NCBI GenBank assembly: GCA_949775045.1
Contig: OX459097.1
Coordinates: 6,651,685-6,715,684, forward strand
Direction: 5' to 3'
DNA: 64,000 nt
From: Metridium senile
Taxonomy: Eukaryota; Cnidaria; Anthozoa; Actiniaria; Metridiidae
Notes under the pieces: model-generated
Databases searched by the model: none
What the model saw: the letters and a program-made list of their open reading frames with translations, nothing else
What the model was told of the DNA's origin: nothing
Shown: one piece after another, positions 1-9,720 of the stretch
How positions within the stretch are numbered: the stretch's first letter is position 1
Layout: the number at the start of each line of letters is the position of its first letter
Position numbers and translations under genes: made by a program

Positions 1-1060
1 GTATACCTTTACAAAGCTGTTATCTATTTCTCACTATGGAAAAGCCCAATTCAGTGCATAACAATTCTATAAGATTTTTCGACAATGTTTTGAATTATAC
101 TGAATACATACGCCTGGATACGAACTACACAGTTGCATTTGTTATTCCATAATGACTTTTGTCGGTGTAGCAGCATCTACAAAGAGATTGTTTATACCAA
201 GAACTATAGCAAGTCACATGACGAGAAGGGAATTCCCCCGAATGGTATCATCAGGATCTTTTCATATTTATGTTTTCCTAATATCATATTGGGATGAGTA
301 GTATTAATGTTACCTAGAGATATTAAAAATGACAACATCTCTTTCATCCTTATTTGGAAATGTTGTTTTAAACACCTTTGTCGTGATATCAGAAAAATAT
401 CTTTAGTCGCTGCTGTACTATTTCTACATTAGTTTCAACACTCTTTTCAGGACTTATAGAGTATGTGCAAACAATATATCCAACGTGAAATACAAAAATG
501 TACAAAAAACTAAATTAAACAATGTTAAACAAAAGACTTGACATACAAATTTTACTACTTGACATTACTAATATTTCAAAGATATTCTGTTTCAACTCTA
601 TCAATAAAATACCCAAGTTTTCTAAGCCGAGTTGCTTTGCAGGTGTTTTTCAGAACCTCGTTTCACTCGCTATAACATTATGAAATATATTAGCTTCTTT
701 CAAAGTTTTAACACATTCGTAAAAGAGAATTTCCATTTGTATGTACATGCTGCATCAAGTCGAATCGATAGTTTTCCTTCGAATTTCGTATTTTAGCTTC
801 CATTCAAACCTTATGGAAATTTTCCACCGTTCCAATTCAATAAGTTTTGTAAACTTTTCACTATTTAATGTATTCCCTTACCTGCCAAAGTTGCCCATGT
901 TAAGGTCGTCTATGAGATTAATCTTTCTTCTGTTCATTCCGTTAAACTAAAGTTTTATCAGCCTAAGTCATGATATGTTTTTAGATCAACTTTCACTTGA
1001 AGTCTACGCACAACTAGGAATGGTAACTACTTTTGTATGACGTCAATATTTCCGCTAATT
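1..1060. other. Left-edge non-coding DNA
   Basis: No gene is supported here. The only open frames are short and AT-rich, with no recognisable product. The stretch holds one copy of the flank repeat that recurs upstream of the TPR-CHAT gene (about 150-380), then AT-rich sequence up to the tandem array that starts near 1061. Confidence 0.6.
150..380. repeat. Flank repeat, copy A
   Basis: This segment closely matches 8845-9062: the same order of blocks (GTCGGTGTAGCAG, GGGAATTCCCCCGAAT, ATATCATATTGGGATGAGTA, TATTAAAAATGACAACATCT) with scattered substitutions and small indels. A weaker third copy lies at 9185-9345. Because copies B and C sit upstream of the minus-strand TPR-CHAT gene, copy A may be the upstream flank of a paralogue beyond the left edge. 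It could also simply be a dispersed repeat. Confidence 0.7.
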
Positions 1061-1715
1061 AGGGGAGGGGAGGGATGGTAGATGATTTTGTTCGTTATGT
1101 TATCTTAGCTCAAACGAAAACAGATTAAACTAAGGTAAAGTTTATTTAACACTGTAACAATAATACATATAAATGAGTACTGATTAAATATTCGATAATC
1201 TTGCTGTATTAACTGACTACAACTATGACTGACAATATCAGAACTATTAATATTATCACTATCAACCCCTTATACTAATACCCAATGTTGGGTAAGTTAT
1301 TATATAACCTTTAATGCATGTCATATGGTCTGTAAATAACATAATTATTAATATCATCAATATCAACCCCTTATACTAATACCCAATGTTGGTTAAGTTC
1401 ATTATATAACCTCAAATGCATGTCACATGGTCTGTAAATAACATAATTATTAATATCATCAATATCAACCCCTTATACTATTTAAGCTATTTATATAGCT
1501 TTAAATACATGTCACATGGTATATAACTGTCAGACTATTAATATTATCACTACCAACCCGTTATATTAATACCCAATTGCAATGTTAGGTAAATCTTTTA
1601 TCAAAACTTAAAAGCATGGACACGGTTTATAGGGGAAGGGATGGGAGATGATTTTGTTCGTTATGTTATCCTAGCTCAAACGAAAACAGATTAAGCTAAG
1701 GTAAGTTTTATTTAA

Positions 1716-2441
1716 GGACGGGGCCTACTATTGCCACTGCGCAGGCTACTGCGCATCTACATAGTTTCCATTTTAACGCGCTATCTTACCTCAAAAGATG
1801 ACAAAATACAAATAAAAAACCATCTAACGATGGTAGACGCGACGGTAGCGGTTTTTATAAAAACAGTCCCACAATGCAGTTATGATGACGAATTTCTTTA
1901 CTTTGTAGGGAGGGGACCGGAAAGAATTTGTCTTATGATGATCTTCGGCGGCAAAGTTTACCACGCGATAACTTTTTAAAACGCCCGGTAACCCCAATTT
2001 TTTTATAACTGCAATTATTAAGAACATGTTAAACAATGGTTTTGATGTAAAATTTCGAAAAAGCAACTGATGTTTGAATGGAAAATAGACAAAAATTCGA
2101 ATTTTCTGAACCTCGTAAAATACAAGTCGCGATGCTAAAAAAATCACATTTCACTACTTACTTTTGAAAATACGTTACAAAATACATATTCCTATTAGAA
2201 AATTACATATTAATTGTTTACCGCTATCAAAGAGATGTTTCAATGAAAATCCTTTGAAAAAAAAATTATTTGTCGATGCCGGTAAAATAGTGACGTCAGC
2301 CATATTTAAGACTCATTATTTCTCTTAACTGCCCGGTGCCCCCACCTTTTTTAGACAGATTTGTAGAACCATCTGAAGGGTTAAAACAACTCACATAGTT
2401 ATTTGAAGAATACATTACTTTTTAATTAGTAGGCCCCGTCC
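1716..2441. mobile_element. TTAA-target non-autonomous DNA transposon (726 bp)
   Basis: Perfect 15-bp terminal inverted repeats (GGACGGGGCCTACTA) are flanked by TTAA at 1712-1715 and 2442-2445. The matching site at about 1151-1160 carries one TTAA and no insert. A TTAA duplication is typical of piggyBac and of some Kolobok elements. The interior encodes no transposase; open frames at 1731-1979 (+) and 1824-2147 (-) resemble no protein I know. It must have been moved by an enzyme supplied elsewhere. Confidence 0.8.
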
Positions 2442-2680
2442 TTAAAACTGTAACAATAATACATACAAATGAGTACTGATTAAATATTCGATAATCTTGC
2501 TGTATTAACTGACTACAACTATGACTGACAATATCAGAACTATTAATATCATCACTGCAAACCCCTTATACTAACACTCAATGTTGGGTAAGTCATTTAT
2601 ATAACCTTAAGATCATGTCATATGCTCTATAACTATACGAACTATTAATATCATCACTATATCAGTTGCAACCCCTTATA

Positions 2681-4010
2681 CACCCTTCCCATAATGCGGG
2701 ACGCCATTTTGAATTAATTACTTGTGACGTCAATTGCGGGTAGGTTTCCCAAGGCATGTATATTTCACTGTACTTTTCACTCAGCGCTTCAGGTCCTACA
2801 GGTGTATATATACAATATTTAAAGAAGATTTTGAAGACATTCTTTAGATTAGACCTTTAACTTTTATTTGTCTTTGTTCCAAATTTTAACACGTATTTTT
2901 AGAACGTTATAAATCGGCCGCAAAAAAAGAGATTCTTAACGGCTCCCGTCGATCCTAGCTGTACATGTGAAGGTAATTTACTGCTTTCACACTCTCAATA
3001 TAATGTCTTTTTTCTTTTGTTTTCTTGAGCTAATATGCAAAGATATCCCGAGCTTAGTGCTCACTGTAGCAAAGTTGGAAATTACAAGACAATCGAGATC
3101 AATCGAGCTATGCTTTCTCTAAAAAATCGTCGAGTTTCATACTAAAGATACGTAGTGTAAACAATTGTGTCGAGGCAATGCACAGTGCTATCGATATAAA
3201 TGCAATAACTTTTGAAGAAATCATAACGACTGAATCTCGACATATTAAATTCCAACGCTATTCTTTCGAAGTATACGTTTAAAAGAAAAATGTAGAGAGA
3301 TATTTCAGTGCCCGTGAACTTAATACTAAGCTTATTTATTTATTCAATGAATTAATCAATGTGTTCAGGTTGAAGAAAACTGACTTGATATCACTGCAAA
3401 ACCAGATTTTAGAGTCGCTTGACATCATACTAAATAAAGATAAAGAATTACACTTCGAAAGAGTGGCGAAATATTATAAAATGTGCGTCTCGGGTGATGA
3501 ATACTCGAAAATCGGTGATTCAGATGCCATGAATAGCCTAGTTTACACTAAAACATCTATTACAATGTAAATATATTGACTAATAATACTGATAAACTAG
3601 TGATAAAAAGATAGCTCGATCGGCTTGTACTTTTCTGACTTTGCTATAATATGCATTGAGTCAGGAATATCATCGCTTGTTAGCTCAAGAAAACGAAAAA
3701 AAATGAAATTTAGAGACTGACAGCTTTCAAATTACCTTCACAGCTCCCCGCTACAAATTCTTCTTCTTTGCGGCCGATTCGAGGCGTTATAAAAATACGC
3801 ATTAGATTTTAGAACTCAAACAATTTAAAGTAAAAGGACAAATCTAAAGAATGTCTTCAAAATCTTCTTTAAATATTGTATATATACACCTGTAGGACCT
3901 GAAGCGCTGAGTGAAAAGTACAGTGAAATATACATGTCTTGGGAAACCTACCCGCAATTGACGTCACAAGTAATTAATTCAAAATGGCGTCCCGCATTAT
4001 GGGAAGGGTG
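2681..4010. mobile_element. Long-TIR DNA transposon (1.33 kb)
   Basis: The ends CACCCTTCCCATAATGCGGG and its reverse complement begin an inverted repeat. It is nearly perfect for about 180 bp (2681-2860 against 3840-4010) and continues with more divergence to about 3110/3618. TATA flanks both ends (2677-2680 and 4011-4014), and intact array units contain one TATA there. The centre holds a 96-codon open frame (3283-3570). The superfamily is unassigned. The CACC start and TA-rich target resemble the CACCTA elements in this window. Confidence 0.75.
3283..3570 (+). CDS. Orphan open frame inside the long-TIR transposon
   Basis: About 95 codons are open from a stop near 3280 to TAA at 3568-3570. 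There is no ATG near the beginning, so it would have to be spliced or start internally. A TTTCAG that could serve as an acceptor lies just upstream of 3310. The composition is protein-like (Lys/Glu/Leu-rich helices, not low complexity), and it matches no transposase or other family I recognise. It may be a captured host exon, an element gene remnant, or chance. Confidence 0.2.
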   Translation, partial: KKNVERYFSARELNTKLIYLFNELINVFRLKKTDLISLQNQILESLDIILNKDKELHFERVAKYYKMCVSGDEYSKIGDSDAMNSLVYTKTSITM

Positions 4011-4043
4011 TATACTAATACTCAATTTTAGGTAAGTCATTTA

Positions 4044-4227
4044 CACCTACTTACAAGAACGTTGTCATACGAAAAAAGAACATTTGTATTTAGTGGGTTA
4101 GGAATAAATTAAAAGTACAAAAGATGATCACTGAAGCTGAATTCTTTCTTTTGTACTTTTAATTTATTCCTAACACACTAAATACAAATGTTCTTTTTTC
4201 GTAAGTCAACTTTCTTGCAAGTAGGTG
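4044..4227. mobile_element. Fold-back MITE, CACCTA family, copy a
   Basis: A near-complete palindrome: about 75 bp on the left (CACCTACTTACAAGAACGTTG...) pairs with the right arm around a short loop near 4130. TA flanks both ends, and an intact array unit shows a single TA at the site. Related copies lie at 30958-31156 and 33844-33998. Confidence 0.8.
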
Positions 4228-4505
4228 TATATAACCCTAAATGCATGTCACATGGTCTATAACTATCCAAACTATTAATATCATCACTATCAATTGCAAC
4301 CCCTTATACTAATACCCAAAGTTGAATAAGTGATCTATATAACCTCAAATGCACGTGACATGGTCTATGACTAGTACATATAGTTAAGCTACTAGTATTA
4401 ATAAAATCCAAATCATATCTCTTTGTATAGTAATGTACTGGTGCTTAAGGTTTGTTTTATCTTATTATACATCGACTTATCATTTACATAACTGTATTTA
4501 CAAAA

Positions 4506-7500
4506 TTAAAAAATGGTGACATCATCTCCAAGAAGAAAGAATGGAGCCCAGTACTTTGGGTTGTTGTATCTCTTTTCTCGTATCATCTTTTTCATGGATT
4601 CATTCAGGCTTACACTTGCACTTTTACCAAGCTTTAGTTGTATATAAAAATGACGCATGAAGATAAGTGTGGCTTTGTCGTCGATGGCCCATAATGATGC
4701 TACCACAGCACGGGCTCCTGCTGCAAGAAAAGCACGAGCCATACCGACAACTCCTTCAGCACGGATTTCTCCCCGGCCACTGTGGCAGCAACTCAAAACC
4801 ACAACTTTGGCGCGCACCCCAATTTCTTGGACTTCGCGCATTGTCAAGATGTAGTCTTCCTCCTCTGGAACGGTTTTGGATTGTGCAGAAATAACTGGTG
4901 CTAAAGCGATTTCTCCAGTGGTATCGTCACCATGAGCTGCAATGTGGATGACAGCTGCATCTTGTTGGAGTTTGTCTTTGACTGCTTGTTTAGTGGCGTC
5001 AATCCCTATCAGTGTTGAGACATCAAAAATGTCACTAAGAATGTCACTAACCACCCGAGCCTCTCTCTCGGCAGCTGGTAGTCTTTTAAGCTTTTTCTTT
5101 TCTCCACGGAATATGACTTCGCCAATACAAGGATTCCCGATTACCAAAGCGCCTATCTTGCTGTGGTAGTTGTCTGAGCATTCTTTCAGAATCTTTAAAG
5201 TTGTCAAAGATGGCGTTAGTCTGATGCGCTTGGTTTCACAAAGGTACGCCCCTTGTTGTGGATCCCGCAAAGCTGCAAAAGGAATCTTGCACATAGGACC
5301 ATCAGGAATAATGACAACTTCATCTTCAGCGAGGTGTTCTTGGACAGGTGTTATCAGTTGTTTAAAGAGTTCCTTTAACGGTTCTTTAATGTCATTATGT
5401 TGGTCAGACTTAATCGATGTTGGTTCGGGCGGGTTTCTTGAGCTGCTCGATTCCAAGTACTCACTGCCAATGATGTCCAGCTCTAATGTCATTCTTACAA
5501 TACTATTACGTAGCTGTGAATGATCGTCATCTCCTTCACTGTAGCCTTGTGTGCCAAGAGATCTGTCTTCACAGTTAGCTGCCATTTGTCTGACATGCAT
5601 GTATTGATATGCTGAGTCAGCCAGTTGCTCGATGTACTCTGTTATGTTCTTCTTAGTGATACTGTTTTGCTCCATTTCGTTCTTTACATATATCAATGGT
5701 TGATGCTGTGTAAGAACCCACAAATGCTTACTGTCCTCTATGATAGAATAGAACAGTAGACAGCTCTCTTTGGGCAAGAGGTCAGTCAAATCACCTTCAT
5801 TCAGTGGTTTTCCTTTGGGGATATTTTCGACGAATGCTTGCTGTTGCTGCATTCCATACTTGGAAACCAGAGTGTCCCTCAGAGCACATGCACGACCACG
5901 CTCACAAACTACAAGTGCTTCTCCCGTTCGGTTCTTCTCGATAAGAAGTGATGCAAGTCCTTGGTATGCCTGAACGTACGTGTCCACAATTGATATTTTA
6001 AACTCGTGTTTCTCTCTGAGATCATCAAACAATTCTTCGTAGCATTGAAGACTCTCTCTCAGGTATTGTTCTCCTTTTCTAATTCTAATGTTTTGGGCAT
6101 ACTGAACAATGTTGTTACCTATTTCCTTCCTTGAAGCCAAATCGTGATAGCTAGACAGTCCTATGATAGAACGGCAAAATGCTTCCTTTTCTTTGTTTCC
6201 GGAACCAGTATAAATCTTTAGGGCCTTTCCATCAACATCAATAGCTTCAGACATCATGCCAAAATAAAAGTACAGCTTCCCAAGGTTCATATAACTATCT
6301 CCAATATGGTCACTATCTTTAACTTTCAAAGCCAAATGTAAGGCTTTCTTTTGGTTTGTAATGGCATCACGTAAATTTCCGTTGTCACTGAAAAATTCAC
6401 CCAACTGCTTAAAATAGTGCATTTCTCCAAGCTTGTCTCCAGATATAACTTGAAGAATGATGGATTTCCATCGACATTCTCTTGCTAAGTCAAATATCTT
6501 TAGCTTGGAGTATACATTTGAAAGGTTTCGATAAGCACCTACTTGATGGGATATCATACCTGTATCTTTAGCTATAACAAGGGATTGTTCATAATACTCG
6601 ATAGCTTCGTGGTATTTTCCAACACTCTCATAAACTATACCAAGATTGCTGCACATGGCACCATCGGCGTATTTACAGCCCAGCTCAGACATCTGTTTTA
6701 TACTGGTTTTGAAATATCTGATTGCGTCATAGTTTTTGCCTAATGTCATGGAAATAGTCCCTAGGTTATTATATGCCATCGCCTCTGAACGTTTGTCACG
6801 TGTTTGTGTTGCAATGTCTAACTGTTTTAGGTAATACTCCAAGGCTTCTTTGACTTTTCCTTTTTGTCGAAGTGCATTTCCGATAGCTCCATATGCATTG
6901 CCTTGTGTAAGCGAATCACCTGTTTCTTTAGCAATTGCGAGACTTTCCTTACCGTATCTTATTGCCTTATCATAATCATGATCCTCCTTATAACAATCAG
7001 ATAAACCAAAAGATGCCTGGGCCTCGGCCTTTCTATTTCCTACTTGTTTAGTGTATTTAAGATATCGCTCATGATAATCTATAGCCTCCTTTACTCTACC
7101 TAACGGAAAAAGTGCATTACCCAATACTGCATATGTTTTATGTTTTTCTTCTTTGCTGCCAAATTTGTTAGCAATTTTTAGAGCACGCTCAGCATAATAT
7201 AAAGCCTCCCGGTATATCATTAGTTTACAATGTACGTTTGACAGACTAAAATAGCATTTCCATTCCAGTTTCCAATCCCCAGACTGTTTAGCAATGATCA
7301 AAGATTTATTAAGATATTCTTTAGCATCCTGATATCTGTTGAGCGAAATATAACTGCCACCAAGCCCACGACAAACTTCTCCCTCCAATTGTTTTCCCAC
7401 TTTATTGTTGACAATGATAGACAAACTTTGTTCATAATTCATAACTGCTTCAGAGTACTTATCCAGCATTTTATAAGATTCACCCAAGGCTAAATAACAT

Positions 7501-7871
7501 CGTGCAATCCCTTCCTTGTCACCTTTCTCTTGATACAAACTAAGACCTTGTTTAATATTAATAACTGCTTCAGAGTACATTTTCAGCATTCGATAACATT
7601 CACTCAAGCTTAAATAACAAAGTGCAGTATTTTCCTGGTCACCTTTCTCTTGATATAAACTAAGACACTGTTTATAGTTCTTAACAGCTTCAGTATACAA
7701 ATCAAGCTTTTGATAACATAAACCCAAGCTTAAATAACAATGTGCAATCCCTTCCTGGTCACATTTCTTGTGAAACATACTAAGACTGTTCTTGTAACAA
7801 TCAATAGCTTCCGTATACTTGCCTGATGTCGTACACATCACAGCACGGCTTAACCAAACCGTCGCCTTCAT
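4506..7871 (-). CDS. TPR-CHAT protein (14 TPR repeats plus CHAT peptidase-like domain)
   Basis: A single 1,121-residue exon. Residues 8-560 hold 14 tetratricopeptide repeats at a strict 40-residue spacing, the GPSM2/LGN-like long form (cores such as GKYTEAIDCYKNSL at 17 and GKYHEAIEYYEQSL at 418). Residues 600-820 are a helical and acidic linker. Residues about 840-1121 are a CHAT domain, the caspase/separase-like fold also found after TPRs in TTC28. The expected His-Cys pair is present: HIAAHGDD (His980) and VVLSCCHSGRG (Cys1029). The protein could therefore be a protease, but its substrate is unknown. The ATG at 7871 is the first after an in-frame TAG (7923-7925), and the first TPR is complete after it. 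A coding-like stretch upstream in the same frame leaves the 5' end uncertain. Such genes are expanded in several invertebrates. Confidence 0.85.
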   Translation of the reverse strand: MKATVWLSRAVMCTTSGKYTEAIDCYKNSLSMFHKKCDQEGIAHCYLSLGLCYQKLDLYTEAVKNYKQCLSLYQEKGDQENTALCYLSLSECYRMLKMYSEAVINIKQGLSLYQEKGDKEGIARCYLALGESYKMLDKYSEAVMNYEQSLSIIVNNKVGKQLEGEVCRGLGGSYISLNRYQDAKEYLNKSLIIAKQSGDWKLEWKCYFSLSNVHCKLMIYREALYYAERALKIANKFGSKEEKHKTYAVLGNALFPLGRVKEAIDYHERYLKYTKQVGNRKAEAQASFGLSDCYKEDHDYDKAIRYGKESLAIAKETGDSLTQGNAYGAIGNALRQKGKVKEALEYYLKQLDIATQTRDKRSEAMAYNNLGTISMTLGKNYDAIRYFKTSIKQMSELGCKYADGAMCSNLGIVYESVGKYHEAIEYYEQSLVIAKDTGMISHQVGAYRNLSNVYSKLKIFDLARECRWKSIILQVISGDKLGEMHYFKQLGEFFSDNGNLRDAITNQKKALHLALKVKDSDHIGDSYMNLGKLYFYFGMMSEAIDVDGKALKIYTGSGNKEKEAFCRSIIGLSSYHDLASRKEIGNNIVQYAQNIRIRKGEQYLRESLQCYEELFDDLREKHEFKISIVDTYVQAYQGLASLLIEKNRTGEALVVCERGRACALRDTLVSKYGMQQQQAFVENIPKGKPLNEGDLTDLLPKESCLLFYSIIEDSKHLWVLTQHQPLIYVKNEMEQNSITKKNITEYIEQLADSAYQYMHVRQMAANCEDRSLGTQGYSEGDDDHSQLRNSIVRMTLELDIIGSEYLESSSSRNPPEPTSIKSDQHNDIKEPLKELFKQLITPVQEHLAEDEVVIIPDGPMCKIPFAALRDPQQGAYLCETKRIRLTPSLTTLKILKECSDNYHSKIGALVIGNPCIGEVIFRGEKKKLKRLPAAEREARVVSDILSDIFDVSTLIGIDATKQAVKDKLQQDAAVIHIAAHGDDTTGEIALAPVISAQSKTVPEEEDYILTMREVQEIGVRAKVVVLSCCHSGRGEIRAEGVVGMARAFLAAGARAVVASLWAIDDKATLIFMRHFYIQLKLGKSASVSLNESMKKMIREKRYNNPKYWAPFFLLGDDVTIF

Positions 7872-7922
7872 ATTATACCAAAATTGTTTTTTATTAATCC
7901 ATGTTATTGAGGAGCACTGGGT

Positions 7923-8026
7923 CTAGTATTTTCTTTGGGCAGTGTTCACATCAGAGTGACTGCTGACCAGTTGTTGTATAGTGATCGTCATGGATTCAGC
8001 TGATGGGTCTTCATATATTCTTTGAT
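7923..8026 (-). other. Possible upstream exon of the TPR-CHAT gene, ending in TAG
   Basis: On the minus strand a good acceptor (TTATGTTACAG) precedes an open stretch of 33 codons in the same frame as the TPR-CHAT exon. It ends at TAG (7923-7925), 51 nt before the TPR-CHAT ATG. It could be 5' UTR, an alternatively spliced short isoform, or an N-terminal segment cut off by one nonsense change. No donor or earlier exon was identified. Confidence 0.3.
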
Positions 8027-8468
8027 CTGTAACATAAATCATCCAGTCAGTATAGATATATAGTATTGATCATTTCTACTCTCTTGCAAAAGCTAATCTA
8101 CATTTATCCTAAATTGGGGTTCCTGTGTTTTAAGCCCATGATTGTTTTTATACAAAATGTAATGTTTGTGATAAATGTATATATTTCTGTAAAAAGCCTC
8201 TAATTAGTATTTTTACTACTTAGAGTACATACAGTAGTTACTTTGGGATAGTTTTCAGTAATATATATCTACTACTCAAATCTAAAATAAAGTTCCTTTG
8301 CTTCCCTTTGCTTTGCTATCCTTTTCTTCATTTGCTTTGCTATCCTTTCCTTCATTGAATTCATTGCTGGTAATAAGAATTAAGTTAGAGCTGAGTAACT
8401 CTTGGTGAAAAAAATCTGTAAGGCTTTGCATATTAGATATTAGTTATTTAGTAGATAGATAGATAGAT

Positions 8469-8600
8469 AGAGTACAAACACTAAAAGTATGCAACATAAA
8501 TACCACTAAATACTGCTAAATTATGAACATTCTTTTGTTCTCTATTGTTTAATCAACACTATTTAGTGGTATATAGTACAAAGTATTGCACACTTTTAGA
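8469..8600 (-). mobile_element. Fold-back MITE, GAGTACAAAC family
   Basis: About 130 bp with complementary arms (TACCACTAAATA against TATTTAGTGGTA). It is the reverse complement of the MITE that follows the last RPAP2 exon (17829-17984) and is highly similar to it. No coding capacity. Confidence 0.75.
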
Positions 8601-8844
8601 TATGGCATTGTAAATGACCAAATGTAGATCTTTTGCTACTATATAAGTTATGTTAATCTTTTATATGATCTAAATATTTTTTTACAAAAATTGCATGTTT
8701 TCATTAACAAAGTAAAGTTTTACGGATTATAATATTCATTTATGGATTTTCATGATAATAATAACAAGTACATAAAAATGAAAAAGTAATATTCTTTTCA
8801 CTCGCGACTTTTTTCATAACCGCGACACGCGACAATTAGATACT

Positions 8845-9062
8845 CCTGTCGGTGTAGCAGCGTCTACAAAGAGATCGTTTATGCCAAGAACTAGCAAGTC
8901 ACCTGACCAGTAGGGAATTCCCCCGAATAGTATCATCAAGATGTTTTCATGTTTATGTCTTCCTAATATCATATTGGGATGAGTAATGTTACCTAGGGAT
9001 ATTAAAAATGACAACATCTCTTCCATCCTTATTTGGAAATGCTGTGTTTTAATTAAATATCT
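8845..9062. repeat. Flank repeat, copy B
   Basis: Closely similar to 150-380 and, more weakly, to 9185-9345. A minus-strand frame of 100 codons spans it (8814-9116), but the homologous copies break that frame, so I do not call it a gene. Confidence 0.7.
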
Positions 9063-9184
9063 TTGTAGTGAAATCACCAAATTAAAAATATATGTTGTCG
9101 CTTGAAGGGTCTTCAAGAGACAAGACTCTTTTCAAAACTGATATAATTCATATAACTTCGATATATCTAGCTTGTGTTGCTCTT

Positions 9185-9345
9185 GTCGATGATGCAGCGT
9201 CCATCTATTAGAGATGGTTTATGCCCAGAACTATAGCACGACGATAATTTCCCGGAATTTTCTATAGAAAATGCAACGTTTGCTTGTTTGGTATGAGTGT
9301 ATATCTTCAGTCCTTATTTCGAAATTCTGCGTTAAATACGTGTGT
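9185..9345. repeat. Flank repeat, copy C (diverged)
   Basis: Shares ordered blocks with copies A and B (GATGATGCAGCGTC, a GTTTATGCCCAGAACTATAGC block, CTTATTTCGAAATTCTG) but has diverged strongly. It probably arose from an old local duplication of the same unit. Confidence 0.5.
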
Positions 9346-9720
9346 CTTTTTATCACAAGAATATTTCTATTAGTTGATTTATTATTTCTCAATTACTCTG
9401 GGTTCCTTTAGAAACATTTGAAATTGTTATAAATACAATACCCAGGTTGTGCTACTAATAGTGAAAGGACTTTTGATGATTTCGTCTCTTTTGTCGTGAT
9501 TATTTCAAAAACTATATATCTTTACTTACCTTTAATGTCACATTTTGACGCAGTCTTAATTGATCATCGGTTTTAGCAGTATTTTGTGGAGTTTTTTCTC
9601 GAATATAACTTGTCCGAAGCAACAGCTTTCGCCTTGAATGAAGCAAACGCTTTAAAGTGAAAGTAATTTCGGGCTTCCTTTGGTGAAAGGTAACCGCGCT
9701 TTCCCAGACTACAAACAAAG

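Larger units (their letters stand above)
1061..4380. repeat. Degenerate tandem array split by three transposons
   Basis: A unit of about 110-120 bp recurs many times: a run of CAACCCCTTATACTAATACCC, then a GTTGGGTAAGT block, ATATAACCT, an ATGCATGTCACATGG block and ACTATTAATATCATCA. A larger unit (about 1061-1630) is also repeated, because the GATGATTTTGTTCGTTATG block occurs at both 1081 and 1649. The array is interrupted at 1716-2441, 2681-4010 and 4044-4227. Uninterrupted units serve as paralogous empty sites, so the target duplications can be read directly. Confidence 0.75.
7872..9720. other. Divergent spacer between TPR-CHAT and RPAP2
   Basis: These 1.85 kb separate two genes that start in opposite directions, so both promoters should lie here. 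No TATA box can be assigned safely. The spacer holds a possible upstream exon of the TPR-CHAT gene (7923-8026), a GATA tetranucleotide run near 8453-8470, one fold-back MITE (8469-8600) and two copies of the flank repeat. Confidence 0.6.

Noticed and set aside
1731..2147. Two overlapping frames inside the TTAA element
   Set aside because: On opposite strands, short, no transposase motifs; the element is non-autonomous.
4657..5973. Several plus-strand frames opposite the TPR-CHAT gene
   Set aside because: Antisense shadows of a strongly conserved coding exon.
8814..9116. 100-codon minus-strand frame upstream of the TPR-CHAT gene
   Set aside because: The homologous copies at 150-380 and 9185-9345 break the frame, so it is repeat sequence.
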